Part shown: positions 1-7,614 of the stretch, one piece after another | Layout of the letters: every line of letters begins with the position of its first letter | Position numbering within the stretch: position 1 is the stretch's first letter | NCBI RefSeq assembly: GCF_030719295.1 | Contig: NZ_CP120997.1 | Coordinates: 3,600,501-3,664,500 of the forward strand | Length of the DNA: 64,000 nucleotides | From: Streptomyces sp. Mut1 | GTDB taxonomy: Bacteria > Actinomycetota > Actinomycetes > Streptomycetales > Streptomycetaceae | Direction: 5' to 3' | The notes under the pieces: generated by a model | The model's input: the letters and a program-made list of their open reading frames with translations, nothing else | The model's database searches: none | Told to the model about the DNA's origin: nothing | Program-made: the position numbers and the translations under genes

Positions 1-195
1 GAAGATCAGCACTCGCCGCAGTCTCAGCAGATAGGGGGCCCATCGAAATGCAAGTGCCTTACGGACACTGTGCGTATCGAAGGCGACGGCCAGATCAGCG
101 GCAGCCTTTTCCGCCCGCCCCACATGTTTCTCAACCTGCCGATTGTGCACTCTCTGAACTGGATGCCATCGCTGCGGCGATCCTGCACCACTCAC
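1..195 (-). CDS. Hypothetical protein, partial (runs off left edge)
   Basis: An open frame on the minus strand starts at a GTG (complement 193-195) behind a purine-rich GGGGGA and stays open for 65 codons to the window edge. Codons are GC-rich at the third position, and the C-terminal half is an alanine- and arginine-rich, probably helical stretch. I do not recognise the family. It lies in a region full of truncated genes, so it may itself be a fragment. The alternative is chance openness in high-GC DNA. Confidence 0.3.
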   Translation of the reverse strand, partial: MSGAGSPQRWHPVQRVHNRQVEKHVGRAEKAAADLAVAFDTHSVRKALAFRWAPYLLRLRRVLIF

Positions 196-376
196 CGTTC
201 CCCCTGTGTCCTCGGTGAGAGGCAGCGTAGATGCAACGCCTGACAGCAAGACCGAAGATGGCTACTCCGGAGGCGTATCCACGTCCGCCGCTGTGGAAGC
301 ACGCGGCACGTCGGCCGAACTCCGATACGTATCGAGCTCAGGGCTGTGTTCGGACAGCCCCGAGCCGGTCTGCTCG

Positions 377-925
377 TTAGGCTTCGCGAGCGCTCTGCGA
401 CCCAACGACTTCCGCTGCCTTGATCCGTTGGGCACGGCCCAGGTCATTGATGCCGTCCGCGACCTCCTGCTGCCGCTCGCCGTCGGAGTGCTGATAGATC
501 AGCACCGCCCTCTCCGAGGACTGGCCGGCGCGGACCATCGTGTCCTTGAGCGTGGCGCCCGACTGGGTGGACAAGGTGTGGCCGGTGTGCCGGAGGTCGT
601 AGAAGCGGAAGTCCTCCAGCAGGCCGGCCTTGGTCCGAGCCCTGCGCCACTTGCGGCCGAAGGTGGACCGGCGGAAGGGGGCGCCCCTCTCCCCGACGAA
701 CAGGAGCCCGTCGGGTTCCTTCTCGGCGTACCAGTCGAGGTGACGCTTCACCTCGATGTACAGGAAGGCGGGCAGGAAGACGGTTCGCCTTCCCGCGGCC
801 GACTTGGTGTCGCCTTCGACGCGACGCCCGGTGGTCAGTTCGGGTGCAGCGTCCCGGATCTTGACCGCGAGAGGTTCGAGCGTGACGTCTGGGCGCCTGA
901 GGGCGGCCTGCTCCTCCGGCCGCAT
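377..925 (-). pseudogene. Tyrosine recombinase (phage-type integrase), C-terminal catalytic fragment
   Basis: The 182 residues match the catalytic half of phage-type tyrosine integrases. They open with MRPEEQAALRR, the usual start of the catalytic domain. The R-H-x-x-R region is seen as DLRHTGHT, and the C-terminal YQHSDGERQQEVADGI segment resembles the end of these enzymes. The N-terminal SAM-like and core-binding domains (about 200 residues in the family) are absent: upstream of 925 the frame turns into unrelated sequence. This is a remnant of the integrase of a mobile element, consistent with the tRNA-Gly attachment scar at 3989-4030. It is unlikely to be active alone. Confidence 0.8.
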
Positions 926-1082
926 GGGGATCGTCTACCTGGACCCGGAGGGCTTCTGGCACGACGGCCAGTTCATGCCGTACCCGCTGGAGGGGCCCCA
1001 GGACGGTGATCTGGTATGCCAGGCAACCGCCGCTGAGGCGCTGCCCGCACTCGTCAATCTCCTGAATCAGCACGCTGGTTGA
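924..1082 (+). CDS. Small hypothetical protein, possibly 5'-truncated
   Basis: A 52-residue forward frame (begins MGIVYLDPEG, ends NLLNQHAG) has coding-like composition, unlike the antisense frames around it. Its ATG overlaps the first codon of the integrase fragment on the other strand, and there is no visible Shine-Dalgarno because the upstream bases belong to the integrase. The simplest reading is that a recombination event at about 924 joined the integrase remnant to the 3' part of an unrelated gene. Family unknown. Confidence 0.4.
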   Translation: MGIVYLDPEGFWHDGQFMPYPLEGPQDGDLVCQATAAEALPALVNLLNQHAG

Positions 1083-1188
1083 TTCACCTGCACGAAGAGG
1101 GCCGCGCCGGGTGGTGACGCTAGCGTGACGCACCCGGCCGGCCCGGACTCACCGGGCGGTCGAAAGGCAAGGAAAGGAGCGTCGACCC

Positions 1189-2511
1189 ATGCGGGTATCC
1201 GTCATCGGCTGCGGTCACCTGGGCATCCCCCACGCCGCCGCCATGGCCGAGATCGGCCACGAGGTCATCGGCGTGGACCTGGACCAGTCGAAGATCGACC
1301 GCCTCAACACCGGCGAGTGCCCGATCTACGAGGAGGGCCTGCCGGAACTCCTGGCTACGCACACCACGTCCGGGCGGCTGCGGTTCACCACCAGCCTCGC
1401 CGAGGCGGGCGAGTTCGCGGACGTCCACTTCCTCGCGGTGGGCACGCCGATCGACGCGGACGGGCGGAGTTACGACACCGGGCAGGTCTTCGGCGCCGCC
1501 CGCGCGCTGGCCCCGCACCTGACTCGCCCGACGGTGATCATCGGCAAGTCAACGGTCACGGTCGGGACATCCCGAGATCTCGGCGCACTTCTGGCCCGGC
1601 TCTCTCCGGCCGGGGAGAACGTGGAGGTCGTCTGGAACCCGGAATTCCTGCGCGAGGGCCACGCCATCGACGACACGCTGCGACCCGACCGGATCGTGGT
1701 CGGCGTCCCCTCGGCCCGCGCCGAGGACGTCGTACGCGAGGTGTACGCGCCGCTCCTCGCCGACGGCATCCCCCTGTTCGTCACGGACCCGGCCACCGCC
1801 GAACTGATCAAGGGCGCGGCGAACGCGTACCTCGGCATGAAGATCTCCTTCATCAACGGCGTCGCCGACATGTGCGCCGCAGCCGGAGCCGACGTCCAGC
1901 AACTCACCGAAGCCATCGGCGTGGACCCTCGCATCGGCCGCGGCGGCCTGAACGTCGGCCCCGGGTACGGCGGCGGCTGCCTCCCCAAGGACGTCCGCGC
2001 ATTCACCGCTTCCGCCCGCGCCCTGGGCGCCGCTGAGGCCGCAACCATGCTGCGCGCGGCGGAAGAGGTCAACGAATCACGCCCCACCGCCGCGCTGAAG
2101 CTCATCGAGCAGACCCTCGGCCGCCCGGTTGACGGCGTACGCATCACCGTCTGGGGCGCGTCCTTCAAGGCCGGCACCAACGACGTACGCGAGTCCCCGG
2201 CTCTGGCGATCGCCGCGCTGATGCACCAGCGCGGAGCGACCGTCACCGTCCACGACCCGCACGCCGTACCCAGTGCGCTGCGCCGCAACCCCGAACTCGA
2301 CTACGCCGACACCCTCGACGCCTCCGTCCACGGCGCCGAACTGATCGTCCTGGCCACGGAATGGCCCCACTTCCGCGAGGCGGATCCCAAGGCCCTCGCC
2401 CCACTGATCGCGACCCCGGTCCTCGTCGACCTCCGCAACCTCATCGACGCCGACGCCTGGCGCATGGCCGGATGGACCGTACGCCAGCTCGGACGCCCCG
2501 CACAGGAATAA
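1189..2511 (+). CDS. UDP-glucose/GDP-mannose dehydrogenase family protein
   Basis: NAD-dependent four-electron oxidation of a nucleotide sugar to the uronic acid, most likely UDP-glucose to UDP-glucuronate for exopolysaccharide or glycoconjugate synthesis. The N-terminal Rossmann motif is GCGHLG (residues 7-12). The middle has the family-typical PEFLREG and a dimerisation helix, and the catalytic cysteine lies in GGGCLPKD (Cys264). The length of 440 residues is normal. The ATG follows AAGGAAAGGAG. It sits inside the putative integrated segment with the MazG-like gene 27 bp downstream. The substrate cannot be fixed from sequence; GDP-mannose dehydrogenase is the alternative. Confidence 0.9.
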   Translation: MRVSVIGCGHLGIPHAAAMAEIGHEVIGVDLDQSKIDRLNTGECPIYEEGLPELLATHTTSGRLRFTTSLAEAGEFADVHFLAVGTPIDADGRSYDTGQVFGAARALAPHLTRPTVIIGKSTVTVGTSRDLGALLARLSPAGENVEVVWNPEFLREGHAIDDTLRPDRIVVGVPSARAEDVVREVYAPLLADGIPLFVTDPATAELIKGAANAYLGMKISFINGVADMCAAAGADVQQLTEAIGVDPRIGRGGLNVGPGYGGGCLPKDVRAFTASARALGAAEAATMLRAAEEVNESRPTAALKLIEQTLGRPVDGVRITVWGASFKAGTNDVRESPALAIAALMHQRGATVTVHDPHAVPSALRRNPELDYADTLDASVHGAELIVLATEWPHFREADPKALAPLIATPVLVDLRNLIDADAWRMAGWTVRQLGRPAQE

Positions 2512-2538
2512 CCGAACCCCATCGATCGGAGGTCCGAC

Positions 2539-2868
2539 GTGGACACCCTGTGGGACAACATCGAGAAGCTCTCCGCCGTCTGCCGGGCGGCAGGCGCCCA
2601 CCTACCCGACGAGGAACTCAAAGCCCTCCAGGTCGGCAAGGTCGCCGAAGAGGCCGGCGAAGCCATGCACGCCCTCCACGGCCTGAAGGGCCTCACCACC
2701 TGCGACGACGACCACACCTGGTCCGAGGTCCAGAACGACCTGGGCGGCGGCGTCATCGCCGCCCTCCTGGCGATGCACTACATCGACCCCACAGGCGCCC
2801 GCGCCACCTTCGACGAGATCCTCCACCGCCGGACGCGAAGGGGCCGCGAGGCCGTCGCATCAACCTGA
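2539..2868 (+). CDS. MazG-like nucleotide pyrophosphohydrolase family protein
   Basis: A 109-residue all-alpha protein with the MazG-type metal-binding pattern KVAEEAGEAMHA near residue 35 and a second acidic cluster (NDLGG) further on. Members hydrolyse non-canonical or excess NTPs to NMP and pyrophosphate, or act as small house-cleaning enzymes. The GTG start is chosen because GGAGGT lies 5 bases upstream. It is a short stand-alone form, not the two-domain MazG. It probably shares a transcript with the upstream sugar dehydrogenase; a functional link is not evident. Confidence 0.75.
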   Translation: MDTLWDNIEKLSAVCRAAGAHLPDEELKALQVGKVAEEAGEAMHALHGLKGLTTCDDDHTWSEVQNDLGGGVIAALLAMHYIDPTGARATFDEILHRRTRRGREAVAST

Positions 2869-2903
2869 CAGCCTCCGGACCCACCGTCGACCGCGCCCAC
2901 CAG

Positions 2904-3320
2904 GTGCGGCCGACGGCCGTTTGCGAACACAAGCCATGCCGGGTACCTGATTCCGGCGCAATAGAATTCTTCCTGGCACCCACCGACTACCCGGACCTCG
3001 GCGACGACTGGAAGCCGCTGGACATCAAGGACCCGAGTAACTGGAACGGTTGCGAGGAAGTAGCTGTGCAGATCCAGGAGCGGCTGGGCGGTGGAACCCG
3101 CTACAGAATAAGCAACGCCATACCCGACCCGCTCGCCGAGAACTTCGCCATGGGGCCCTACAGGAACACCGACCCGGCATGGTTCCACCATGACGTAGTC
3201 ATGCACAACGGGCGCGTCTACGACGGCTTCACCGGTCGAACCGGCCTGCGCAAGCAAGAATACGACGAACTATGGGATCCCAACTATCTCGATATCCTGC
3301 ATTGGAGGCCACTCGATTGA
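2904..3320 (+). CDS. Orphan papain-fold polymorphic toxin tip (carrier missing)
   Basis: The 138-residue frame resembles the C-terminal tips of papain-fold (Tox-PL type) polymorphic toxins. Cys50 sits in NWNGCEEVA at the start of a helix, followed by a LGGG turn, then WFHHDVV and GRVYDG, giving a Cys-His-Asp triad candidate (Cys50, His95/96, Asp107). Such domains are cysteine proteases, deamidases or NAD-linked toxins. No secretion module precedes it: the frame opens at a poor GTG without a ribosome-binding site, directly after the MazG-like gene. Base composition drops in GC from about 2940. It is most likely a displaced tip that kept its immunity partner. The true start is uncertain. Confidence 0.55.
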   Translation: MRPTAVCEHKPCRVPDSGAIEFFLAPTDYPDLGDDWKPLDIKDPSNWNGCEEVAVQIQERLGGGTRYRISNAIPDPLAENFAMGPYRNTDPAWFHHDVVMHNGRVYDGFTGRTGLRKQEYDELWDPNYLDILHWRPLD

Positions 3321-3652
3321 TGCTTCACGAAATCCTACCCCACCTCCGCAAAAGGCCGCTCATGTTCGGGGTGGACGGAACGTTCGCCACTCACGTTTCG
3401 TTCCTCTACGGGTACTCTGCTGGCGATCCGCGAGGGGAACTCCAGAAGTTTCACGCATGGCTCAATAAAGATTTCGAGGCCGGCTCGAATATGAGCTGGG
3501 TCTGGCTCGTACTAAAAAGGGCCTTTCCGGGAAAAAACTCACTGTGGGATCCGAACGCCCCCCGCACCCCCGAGGAAGAAGCCACTGCCGTGGTCGCCCT
3601 GCTGACATCCCTTGAGGAATTCATCAACTCAGAGGAAGGGAAGCACCAATAG
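3320..3652 (+). CDS. Putative immunity protein of the papain-fold toxin tip
   Basis: A 110-residue soluble protein begins MLHEILPHLRKRPLMFG and resembles small immunity-type families with an R-x-x-M-F/Y-G pattern. Its ATG overlaps the toxin stop codon (TGATG), and GGAGG lies 12 bases upstream, so the two are translationally coupled. This is the classic toxin-immunity arrangement. Codon use is noticeably lower in GC than neighbouring housekeeping genes, suggesting recent transfer. The function is inferred from position, not from a recognised fold. Confidence 0.6.
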   Translation: MLHEILPHLRKRPLMFGVDGTFATHVSFLYGYSAGDPRGELQKFHAWLNKDFEAGSNMSWVWLVLKRAFPGKNSLWDPNAPRTPEEEATAVVALLTSLEEFINSEEGKHQ

Positions 3653-3988
3653 CCCAGCCCAGACAATATTGGCCGGGTCAGCTTTCTGTTTCCTTTTCAC
3701 GCACCCTCAGGGAACCGGCCTGGCCACCGGGGCGAAATGCGTCATGGAGGCGACGACATGTCCAAGCTCTGCGGCAACCAGGTCCGCAGCATCCCTCTCT
3801 GACCCACCAGGCCGCCCCGGAGCACGCGCCCTGGCAGGCTCCCGCTTTCTCTTCGGACCTCGTGCCCCACCCGTGCCCAGCGGAGCGGACAACAGCGGTC
3901 AAGAACAGCTTCCAGGGACCGTGCCCATGGAGACGATCCGACTCGAAAGCGCAGGCCAGAACCGCTTCGGCGGCCCAAGAACCGCAGA

Positions 3989-4030
3989 TTCCCAAGCTCA
4001 GAGCGCGAGTTCGATTCTCGTCACCCGCTC
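3989..4030 (+). other. Attachment-site scar: 3' fragment of tRNA-Gly (CCC)
   Basis: Forty-two bases match the 3' half of a Streptomyces tRNA-Gly. They include the TTCCCAA anticodon loop (anticodon CCC), a T-arm with GCGAG, the TTCGATT loop and CTCGT, and the CACCCGC acceptor strand, ending CTC without an encoded CCA. The 5' half (which should begin GCGGGTG) is missing, so this is not a functional tRNA. Tyrosine-recombinase elements entering tRNA 3' ends leave exactly such a partial copy at the distal end. The element would lie to the left, with the intact tRNA outside the window. Confidence 0.75.
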
Positions 4031-4040
4031 TTTGAATTGA

Positions 4041-4063
4041 GGCCCTGGTCGATGACCAGGGCC
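4041..4063 (+). terminator. Former tRNA-Gly terminator hairpin
   Basis: A perfect 10-bp inverted repeat (GGCCCTGGTC / GACCAGGGCC) has a 3-base GAT loop and is followed by TTATTTG. It begins 11 bases after the tRNA fragment, where a tRNA terminator belongs. This indicates that the DNA to the right of 4030 is the original chromosomal flank of the tRNA gene. Confidence 0.75.
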
Positions 4064-4164
4064 TTATTTGCTGTCCAGACCAACCAGAGGGCTCCGCACC
4101 CTCCGCATGCCCCGGGCCTCCGTCGGCGCCTGTGGCGGAGGTGACCGACCTCGGCGTGAACGAA

Positions 4165-4626
4165 TCAGTTCCTCTCCGACCGGAGCTGGGAGAGGACATG
4201 CGCAACCGGCAAGTCGTACTGGCCCCTGTCCTTCTCCCAGTAGGTGAGCACACCAGCGGTGGCCTCCGCCAAGTCCGTGGGCAGGTCAGCCGCGCGGAGA
4301 GTATCGGCGACCTCCTCCATCTCAGGTGCCCAGCGCCAGGCCCGAGCCGCCACGCTCGGCAAGTACCCCGGATCGGAGAGGATCGCGGAGACCATGACCT
4401 CCGCTTCGGCAGTCAGCTGCTCGCCGACCCCATGGGCGCCGGCGAGCGCGTGCGCGACGCCGGCGAGCGTACGAGCGGCCTTCTGGTAACTGGCAAAGGC
4501 CATCTTCAGAGCGGAAGCGGAACCGGATGTGTCCCCGACCCGGCACACATGCAGGGCCGTGTCCGTGGACAACGACGCGACCAGGTCAACGGCGAAGCCG
4601 GGCCCTGCGAGGCTGGGGCCATCCAT
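4165..4626 (-). pseudogene. NAD(P)-dependent oxidoreductase, DUF1932 C-terminal part only
   Basis: The frame encodes the helical C-terminal domain of a 6-phosphogluconate-dehydrogenase-like oxidoreductase. GSASALKMAFASYQK is the family's signature helix with the conserved lysine, and AARAWRWAPEMEEVADTLRAA is typical of DUF1932. About 120 residues carrying the N-terminal Rossmann domain are missing. Upstream of residue 1 the frame enters sequence without homology and then a degenerate tRNA-Gly-like stretch. The gene has therefore been beheaded, probably by recombination at or near 4682. Non-functional as an oxidoreductase. Confidence 0.7.
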
Positions 4627-4681
4627 CTGCCCCACGCAAAAACACAGGTCAGGGTCTATTTCGCAACCCAAGCACCGTTGC

Positions 4682-4711
4682 TTCCCAACGTCAGACCGCG
4701 AGTGCGATTCT
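4682..4711 (+). other. Second, degenerate tRNA-Gly 3'-fragment (secondary att-like repeat)
   Basis: Thirty bases match the fragment at 3989-4018 at 26 of 30 positions, in the same orientation and without gaps. The differences are at repeat positions 8, 9, 15 and 23. The anticodon-loop TTCCCAA and the T-arm GCGAGT/CGATTCT are preserved. It lies just beyond the break point of the DUF1932 pseudogene. Either an older decayed attachment site or a secondary integration site. Confidence 0.65.
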
Positions 4712-4758
4712 GGAGTGGCCTGGAGCCATGTCACTCGGCGGCAATTCATGATGGCGTC

Positions 4759-5049
4759 ATGTCCACCGAGCCGAGCAATCCCCGAGCAGAAACCACCCAC
4801 GTCAACGTGGTCACCGACGGAGTCACGAGAGCTTTCGTGTGGGAGGACGGCGCACGTATCGAGGTGCGTAACCTCGGCGCCGAGATTGTCATCGAGGCCA
4901 ACGCGGCAGGGCTACGTACTCTGGCCGGCCACCTGCTCACGCTCGCCCAGGACGGCACTCCGGACGGAACTCATCTGCATCTGGAGGAGAGCAACGGCCT
5001 CCAAGCCGGATCGACGGGCCTGGTCCTGGAGCGCTGTGATGGGGAGTGA
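4759..5049 (+). CDS. Imm32-family immunity protein (orphan)
   Basis: A 96-residue protein with the Imm32 pattern: a beta-rich first half (GARIEVRNLGAEIVIEAN), then AAGLRTLAGHLLTLAQDGTP, then HLHLEE and a final LVLERCD strand. Imm32 proteins neutralise tips of contact-dependent or RHS/WXG polymorphic toxins in the cytoplasm. The ATG at 4759 is the first methionine consistent with the family's length; no strong Shine-Dalgarno is visible. No toxin gene is adjacent, so it looks like an orphan immunity gene kept beside the integration scar. Confidence 0.7.
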   Translation: MSTEPSNPRAETTHVNVVTDGVTRAFVWEDGARIEVRNLGAEIVIEANAAGLRTLAGHLLTLAQDGTPDGTHLHLEESNGLQAGSTGLVLERCDGE

Positions 5050-5271
5050 GGCCGTGCCGGACTCGTGGTGAAACAATTCGGATGCCCCAGCATCGACGGT
5101 CGCGACAGAGGGCATCCGGCGACCGGCCGAGTTCCACATTCCGCAGGTCTCGGCGTCCGTCTCCTCGTTCTGCCCGGTGGTTGCCGAGCTCGGATCCCTC
5201 ATCCTGTTTCACGTCTCGGGACCGACCACCAAGTCCCTGGCTGCGGACAAGGCGACTTCTATCCTCAGGTG

Positions 5272-5730
5272 ATGAGCTACGACATCTACTTCCTGAGCCG
5301 GCGCGACGGTCAGTCGTGGGAAGAGGTCCTGGACACGATGCAGGACGCCGCCGAGGACAACGCACCGATCCCTGCGAAGTCGCTCGAAGCCTGGCAGCGC
5401 ATAGTGCCGCAAGCCCGGACTCTGCTGGGTGACGTGGACATCACGGCGTACGAGCAGGAGTCGCGCGATCTGAGCCACTCAGGCACCGGTATCGGCCTGT
5501 CGTTCTTCGGCGACGAAGTCAGCATCACTGTGCCGTATTGGCACACTGGGGACGCTGCCGCCGCTGTGCTGGGCAATGTCTTCGCTCTCTCGGCGATCGT
5601 GGAGAAGGAGACCGGGCTGTCTCCCTACGACCCGCAGATGGAGCTTCCGGTCGCGGACATGGCGCCACAGGACTCGACAGCGCTCATGTCGCGGATCACC
5701 GGTGATCTGCGTAGCCGGTACGGAGCCTGA
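5272..5730 (+). CDS. Hypothetical protein (MSYDIYFLSR family)
   Basis: A 152-residue acidic, soluble protein. It starts MSYDIYFLSRRDGQSWEEV, has an alternating beta/alpha pattern, and ends in a short basic LRSRYGA tail. The ATG is preceded directly by an in-frame GTG at 5269 that could also be used. Similar short proteins with an xYDxYF start are common in actinobacteria near toxin/immunity islands, but I do not know a function. The 220 bp before it hold no gene I can support. Confidence 0.65.
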   Translation: MSYDIYFLSRRDGQSWEEVLDTMQDAAEDNAPIPAKSLEAWQRIVPQARTLLGDVDITAYEQESRDLSHSGTGIGLSFFGDEVSITVPYWHTGDAAAAVLGNVFALSAIVEKETGLSPYDPQMELPVADMAPQDSTALMSRITGDLRSRYGA

Positions 5731-5867
5731 GTCCTGCCTCACCCGTCAGGCGGTGATCCCGCGGACCACACTGCTGTGGCCCTGCCACGACGTGCCGGTA
5801 ACGGCGGCAACCAACGGTCGGCACAGGTGCCGATACGCCACTCGCGACCGGAGGCACAGGACGGGCG

Positions 5868-6599
5868 CTAGCGAAGAGTGGGTTCGAGCAGCAGTTCGCT
5901 CAGGGCCGACGGCATGGTGATCATGCAGTCGTGGCCGGTCGGGAGTTGCCGTATCCGTGCCGGGGAGCCGTTGGGCTGTGTCGCGGGGACGGGCCGCCGC
6001 ACGATGCCTTCCGGTTCTGCGCCGACGCAGTGGATGTGCGTACGCGGAACCGAGTCCAAGGCGGGGTTGTCCAGCCGGGCCGGCTGCTGAAGGCAGCGCA
6101 CCGGCTGGTCGGAGAGTGTCGTACGCAGCCACGCGACGTCCACCGGGTCGGTGACCCCGAACAGCCCGAGGGGCGGAGGCATCTCGGGCAGCGGCGGGAT
6201 GCGCCAGCTGGTCCCGGACTCGGCGGCCAGGTCGATCAGGTTCTGGGACATGGGCTGCACGTCGACGGCGGTCTCTCCGTGCTCCGGGACCATCGCGTCC
6301 AGGTACACCAGATGCGCGATCCGTTCCGGCACCTCGTTGGCCACGGACGAGACGACCAGCCCCGCGTAGCTGTGCCCCACGAGCACCACCTCGCGCAGGT
6401 CCTCCTCGTGGATCAGCTTTACGAGCTCCTCGACGTGCGTGTCGAGCCCCACCTCGGGGCCGAGCAGGTGCGCCTTGTCGCCGTAGCCGGTCAGCGAGGG
6501 CGCGAACACGCGGTGTCCCGCCGACTCCAGCAGCGGGACCACCCGCTCCCAGCACCGGCCGCTGTGCCAGGCACCGTGCACCAGCAGAAATGTCGACAT
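5868..6599 (-). CDS. Alpha/beta-fold hydrolase (esterase, hydroxynitrile-lyase/MES-like)
   Basis: A 243-residue cytoplasmic alpha/beta hydrolase. The oxyanion region is LLVHGAWHSG, the nucleophile elbow GHSYAG (Ser77), and the catalytic histidine lies in PTGHDC (His223). The pattern resembles the plant methyl-esterase/hydroxynitrile lyase branch common in Streptomyces. Substrates are small esters or lactones; the exact one is unknown. The ATG is preceded by GAGGAAGAG. It diverges from an HxlR regulator 160 bp away, which is probably its controller. Confidence 0.85.
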   Translation of the reverse strand: MSTFLLVHGAWHSGRCWERVVPLLESAGHRVFAPSLTGYGDKAHLLGPEVGLDTHVEELVKLIHEEDLREVVLVGHSYAGLVVSSVANEVPERIAHLVYLDAMVPEHGETAVDVQPMSQNLIDLAAESGTSWRIPPLPEMPPPLGLFGVTDPVDVAWLRTTLSDQPVRCLQQPARLDNPALDSVPRTHIHCVGAEPEGIVRRPVPATQPNGSPARIRQLPTGHDCMITMPSALSELLLEPTLR

Positions 6600-6646
6600 C
6601 AGGGGATTCTCTTCCTCATCGGGGTGTGAAGAGGCACGGAGACATT

Positions 6647-6738
6647 ACGGTTCCTGTTTGCGCCTCGGTACTCTTTGGGAACCGTCATCATCGTGCGGCA
6701 CCTGCCACATCCCGATCAATAAGGCACATTTACGTGCC
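6647..6738. promoter_or_regulatory. Divergent control region with two inverted repeats
   Basis: Between the hydrolase and the HxlR gene there are two palindromic elements. One is ACGGTTCC (6647-6654) mirrored by GGAACCGT (6678-6685). The other is GGCAC (6723-6727) mirrored by GTGCC (6734-6738), with a 6-bp AT-rich centre just before the HxlR ribosome-binding site. The second has the size expected of an HxlR dimer site. Operator function is inference. Confidence 0.4.
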
Positions 6739-6758
6739 CTGGTTCTCTGGAGGTAACC

Positions 6759-7154
6759 ATGAACGGCACAGCGGGCGGCGAGTCGCGGGCGGCGCGGCCG
6801 GCGGACCCGTGCCAGGCGCGTGAGGTGCTCGGCATCGTCGGCGACAAGTGGTCACTGCTGATCGTGCGCAACCTCAGCGAGGGGCCACGCCGCTTCACCG
6901 AACTCAAGCGGGCCGTCGACGGGATCAGCCAGCGCATGCTCACCGTCACCCTGCGCGGCCTGGAACGCGATGGGATCCTCACCCGGACCGTCCGCAATGT
7001 CATGCCACCGCACGTCAGTTACGAACTCACTCCGATGGGCAGGACCCTCCGCGAAGCCACCGCGCCCCTGTTGGAGTGGAGCATCAGCCACCTGACTCAC
7101 ATCGACGCCGCCCGCGCCGCGTACGACGCCCGCCCCGACACTCCGCCCGCCTGA
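6759..7154 (+). CDS. HxlR-family transcriptional regulator
   Basis: A 131-residue winged-helix protein with the HxlR core. CQAREVLGIVGDKWSLLIVR opens the domain (conserved Cys near residue 17 and the GDKW turn). RFTELKRAVDGISQRML is the recognition helix region, and the wing follows in RTVRNVMPPHVSYELT. HxlR proteins are often redox- or electrophile-responsive through that cysteine. TCTGGAGG lies 7 bases before the ATG. Divergent to the alpha/beta hydrolase, suggesting local control of it. Confidence 0.9.
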   Translation: MNGTAGGESRAARPADPCQAREVLGIVGDKWSLLIVRNLSEGPRRFTELKRAVDGISQRMLTVTLRGLERDGILTRTVRNVMPPHVSYELTPMGRTLREATAPLLEWSISHLTHIDAARAAYDARPDTPPA

Positions 7155-7226
7155 CGACGACTTCATCGACACCCGCGGCCGGCTTGGCCGTGACCGGCTG
7201 CGTCCGCGCATCGACCGCGCATCGAC

Positions 7227-7544
7227 CGCGGCTGACGGTGGGGAAGGCCCGATCAGCGAGTCGTTGACAAGGCTCGGAAAGGATGCCGCCACGGCCCCGG
7301 CCGGCATTCCGTCTTCGTCGCCGTCGTCCACCACATCCGCTGTGGGATACCCGTCCTCGGTCACGACCGCCTTGCCGGTGGCCGCCTCGATCGCCTCTAC
7401 TTCGGGGAGGTCGTGGCTGAACCCGGTCTCCGTCCAGCCGCCGTACCGCTCGCCGGACACACCGCACCAGTACCAACCAGCCAGGCAGCCGTTGCCATCA
7501 GGGGCGGCCTGTAGGAAGTCGGTGTTGGAAACCTCCCATATGGC
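7227..7544 (-). pseudogene. Remnant of a coding region of unknown family
   Basis: The minus strand here has coding-like GC3 and a plausible protein sequence (WYWCGVSGERYGGWTETGF, then EAIEAATGKAV and an acidic DDGDEDG run) for about 105 codons. No start codon with a ribosome-binding site exists: upstream the frame is antisense to the 7615 gene, and downstream it runs antisense into the HxlR gene. I read it as the core of a decayed gene. Nothing else is visible in 7155-7614. Confidence 0.35.
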
Positions 7545-7614
7545 GGAAGAGCCTCCTCCCTCACTTCTGCGACCTAGGGTGAGAGGACCAGGACGCCGAG
7601 GAAGGGAACCCGGT

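Noticed and set aside
1125..2036. A 303-codon frame in +3 over the sugar dehydrogenase
   Set aside because: Arg/Pro-rich shadow frame; the dehydrogenase frame has all the family motifs.
2361..2903. Upstream extension of the papain-fold toxin frame
   Set aside because: This part is a shadow of the dehydrogenase and MazG-like genes; only the part after about 2904 looks like protein.
3653..3988. Possible small gene between the immunity gene and the tRNA scar
   Set aside because: Short frames on both strands lack ribosome-binding sites and recognisable families; I see only non-coding DNA there.
3678..4253. A minus-strand frame containing GDENRTRALSLG
   Set aside because: That peptide is the well-known translation of an antisense tRNA-Gly; it supports the tRNA scar, not a protein.
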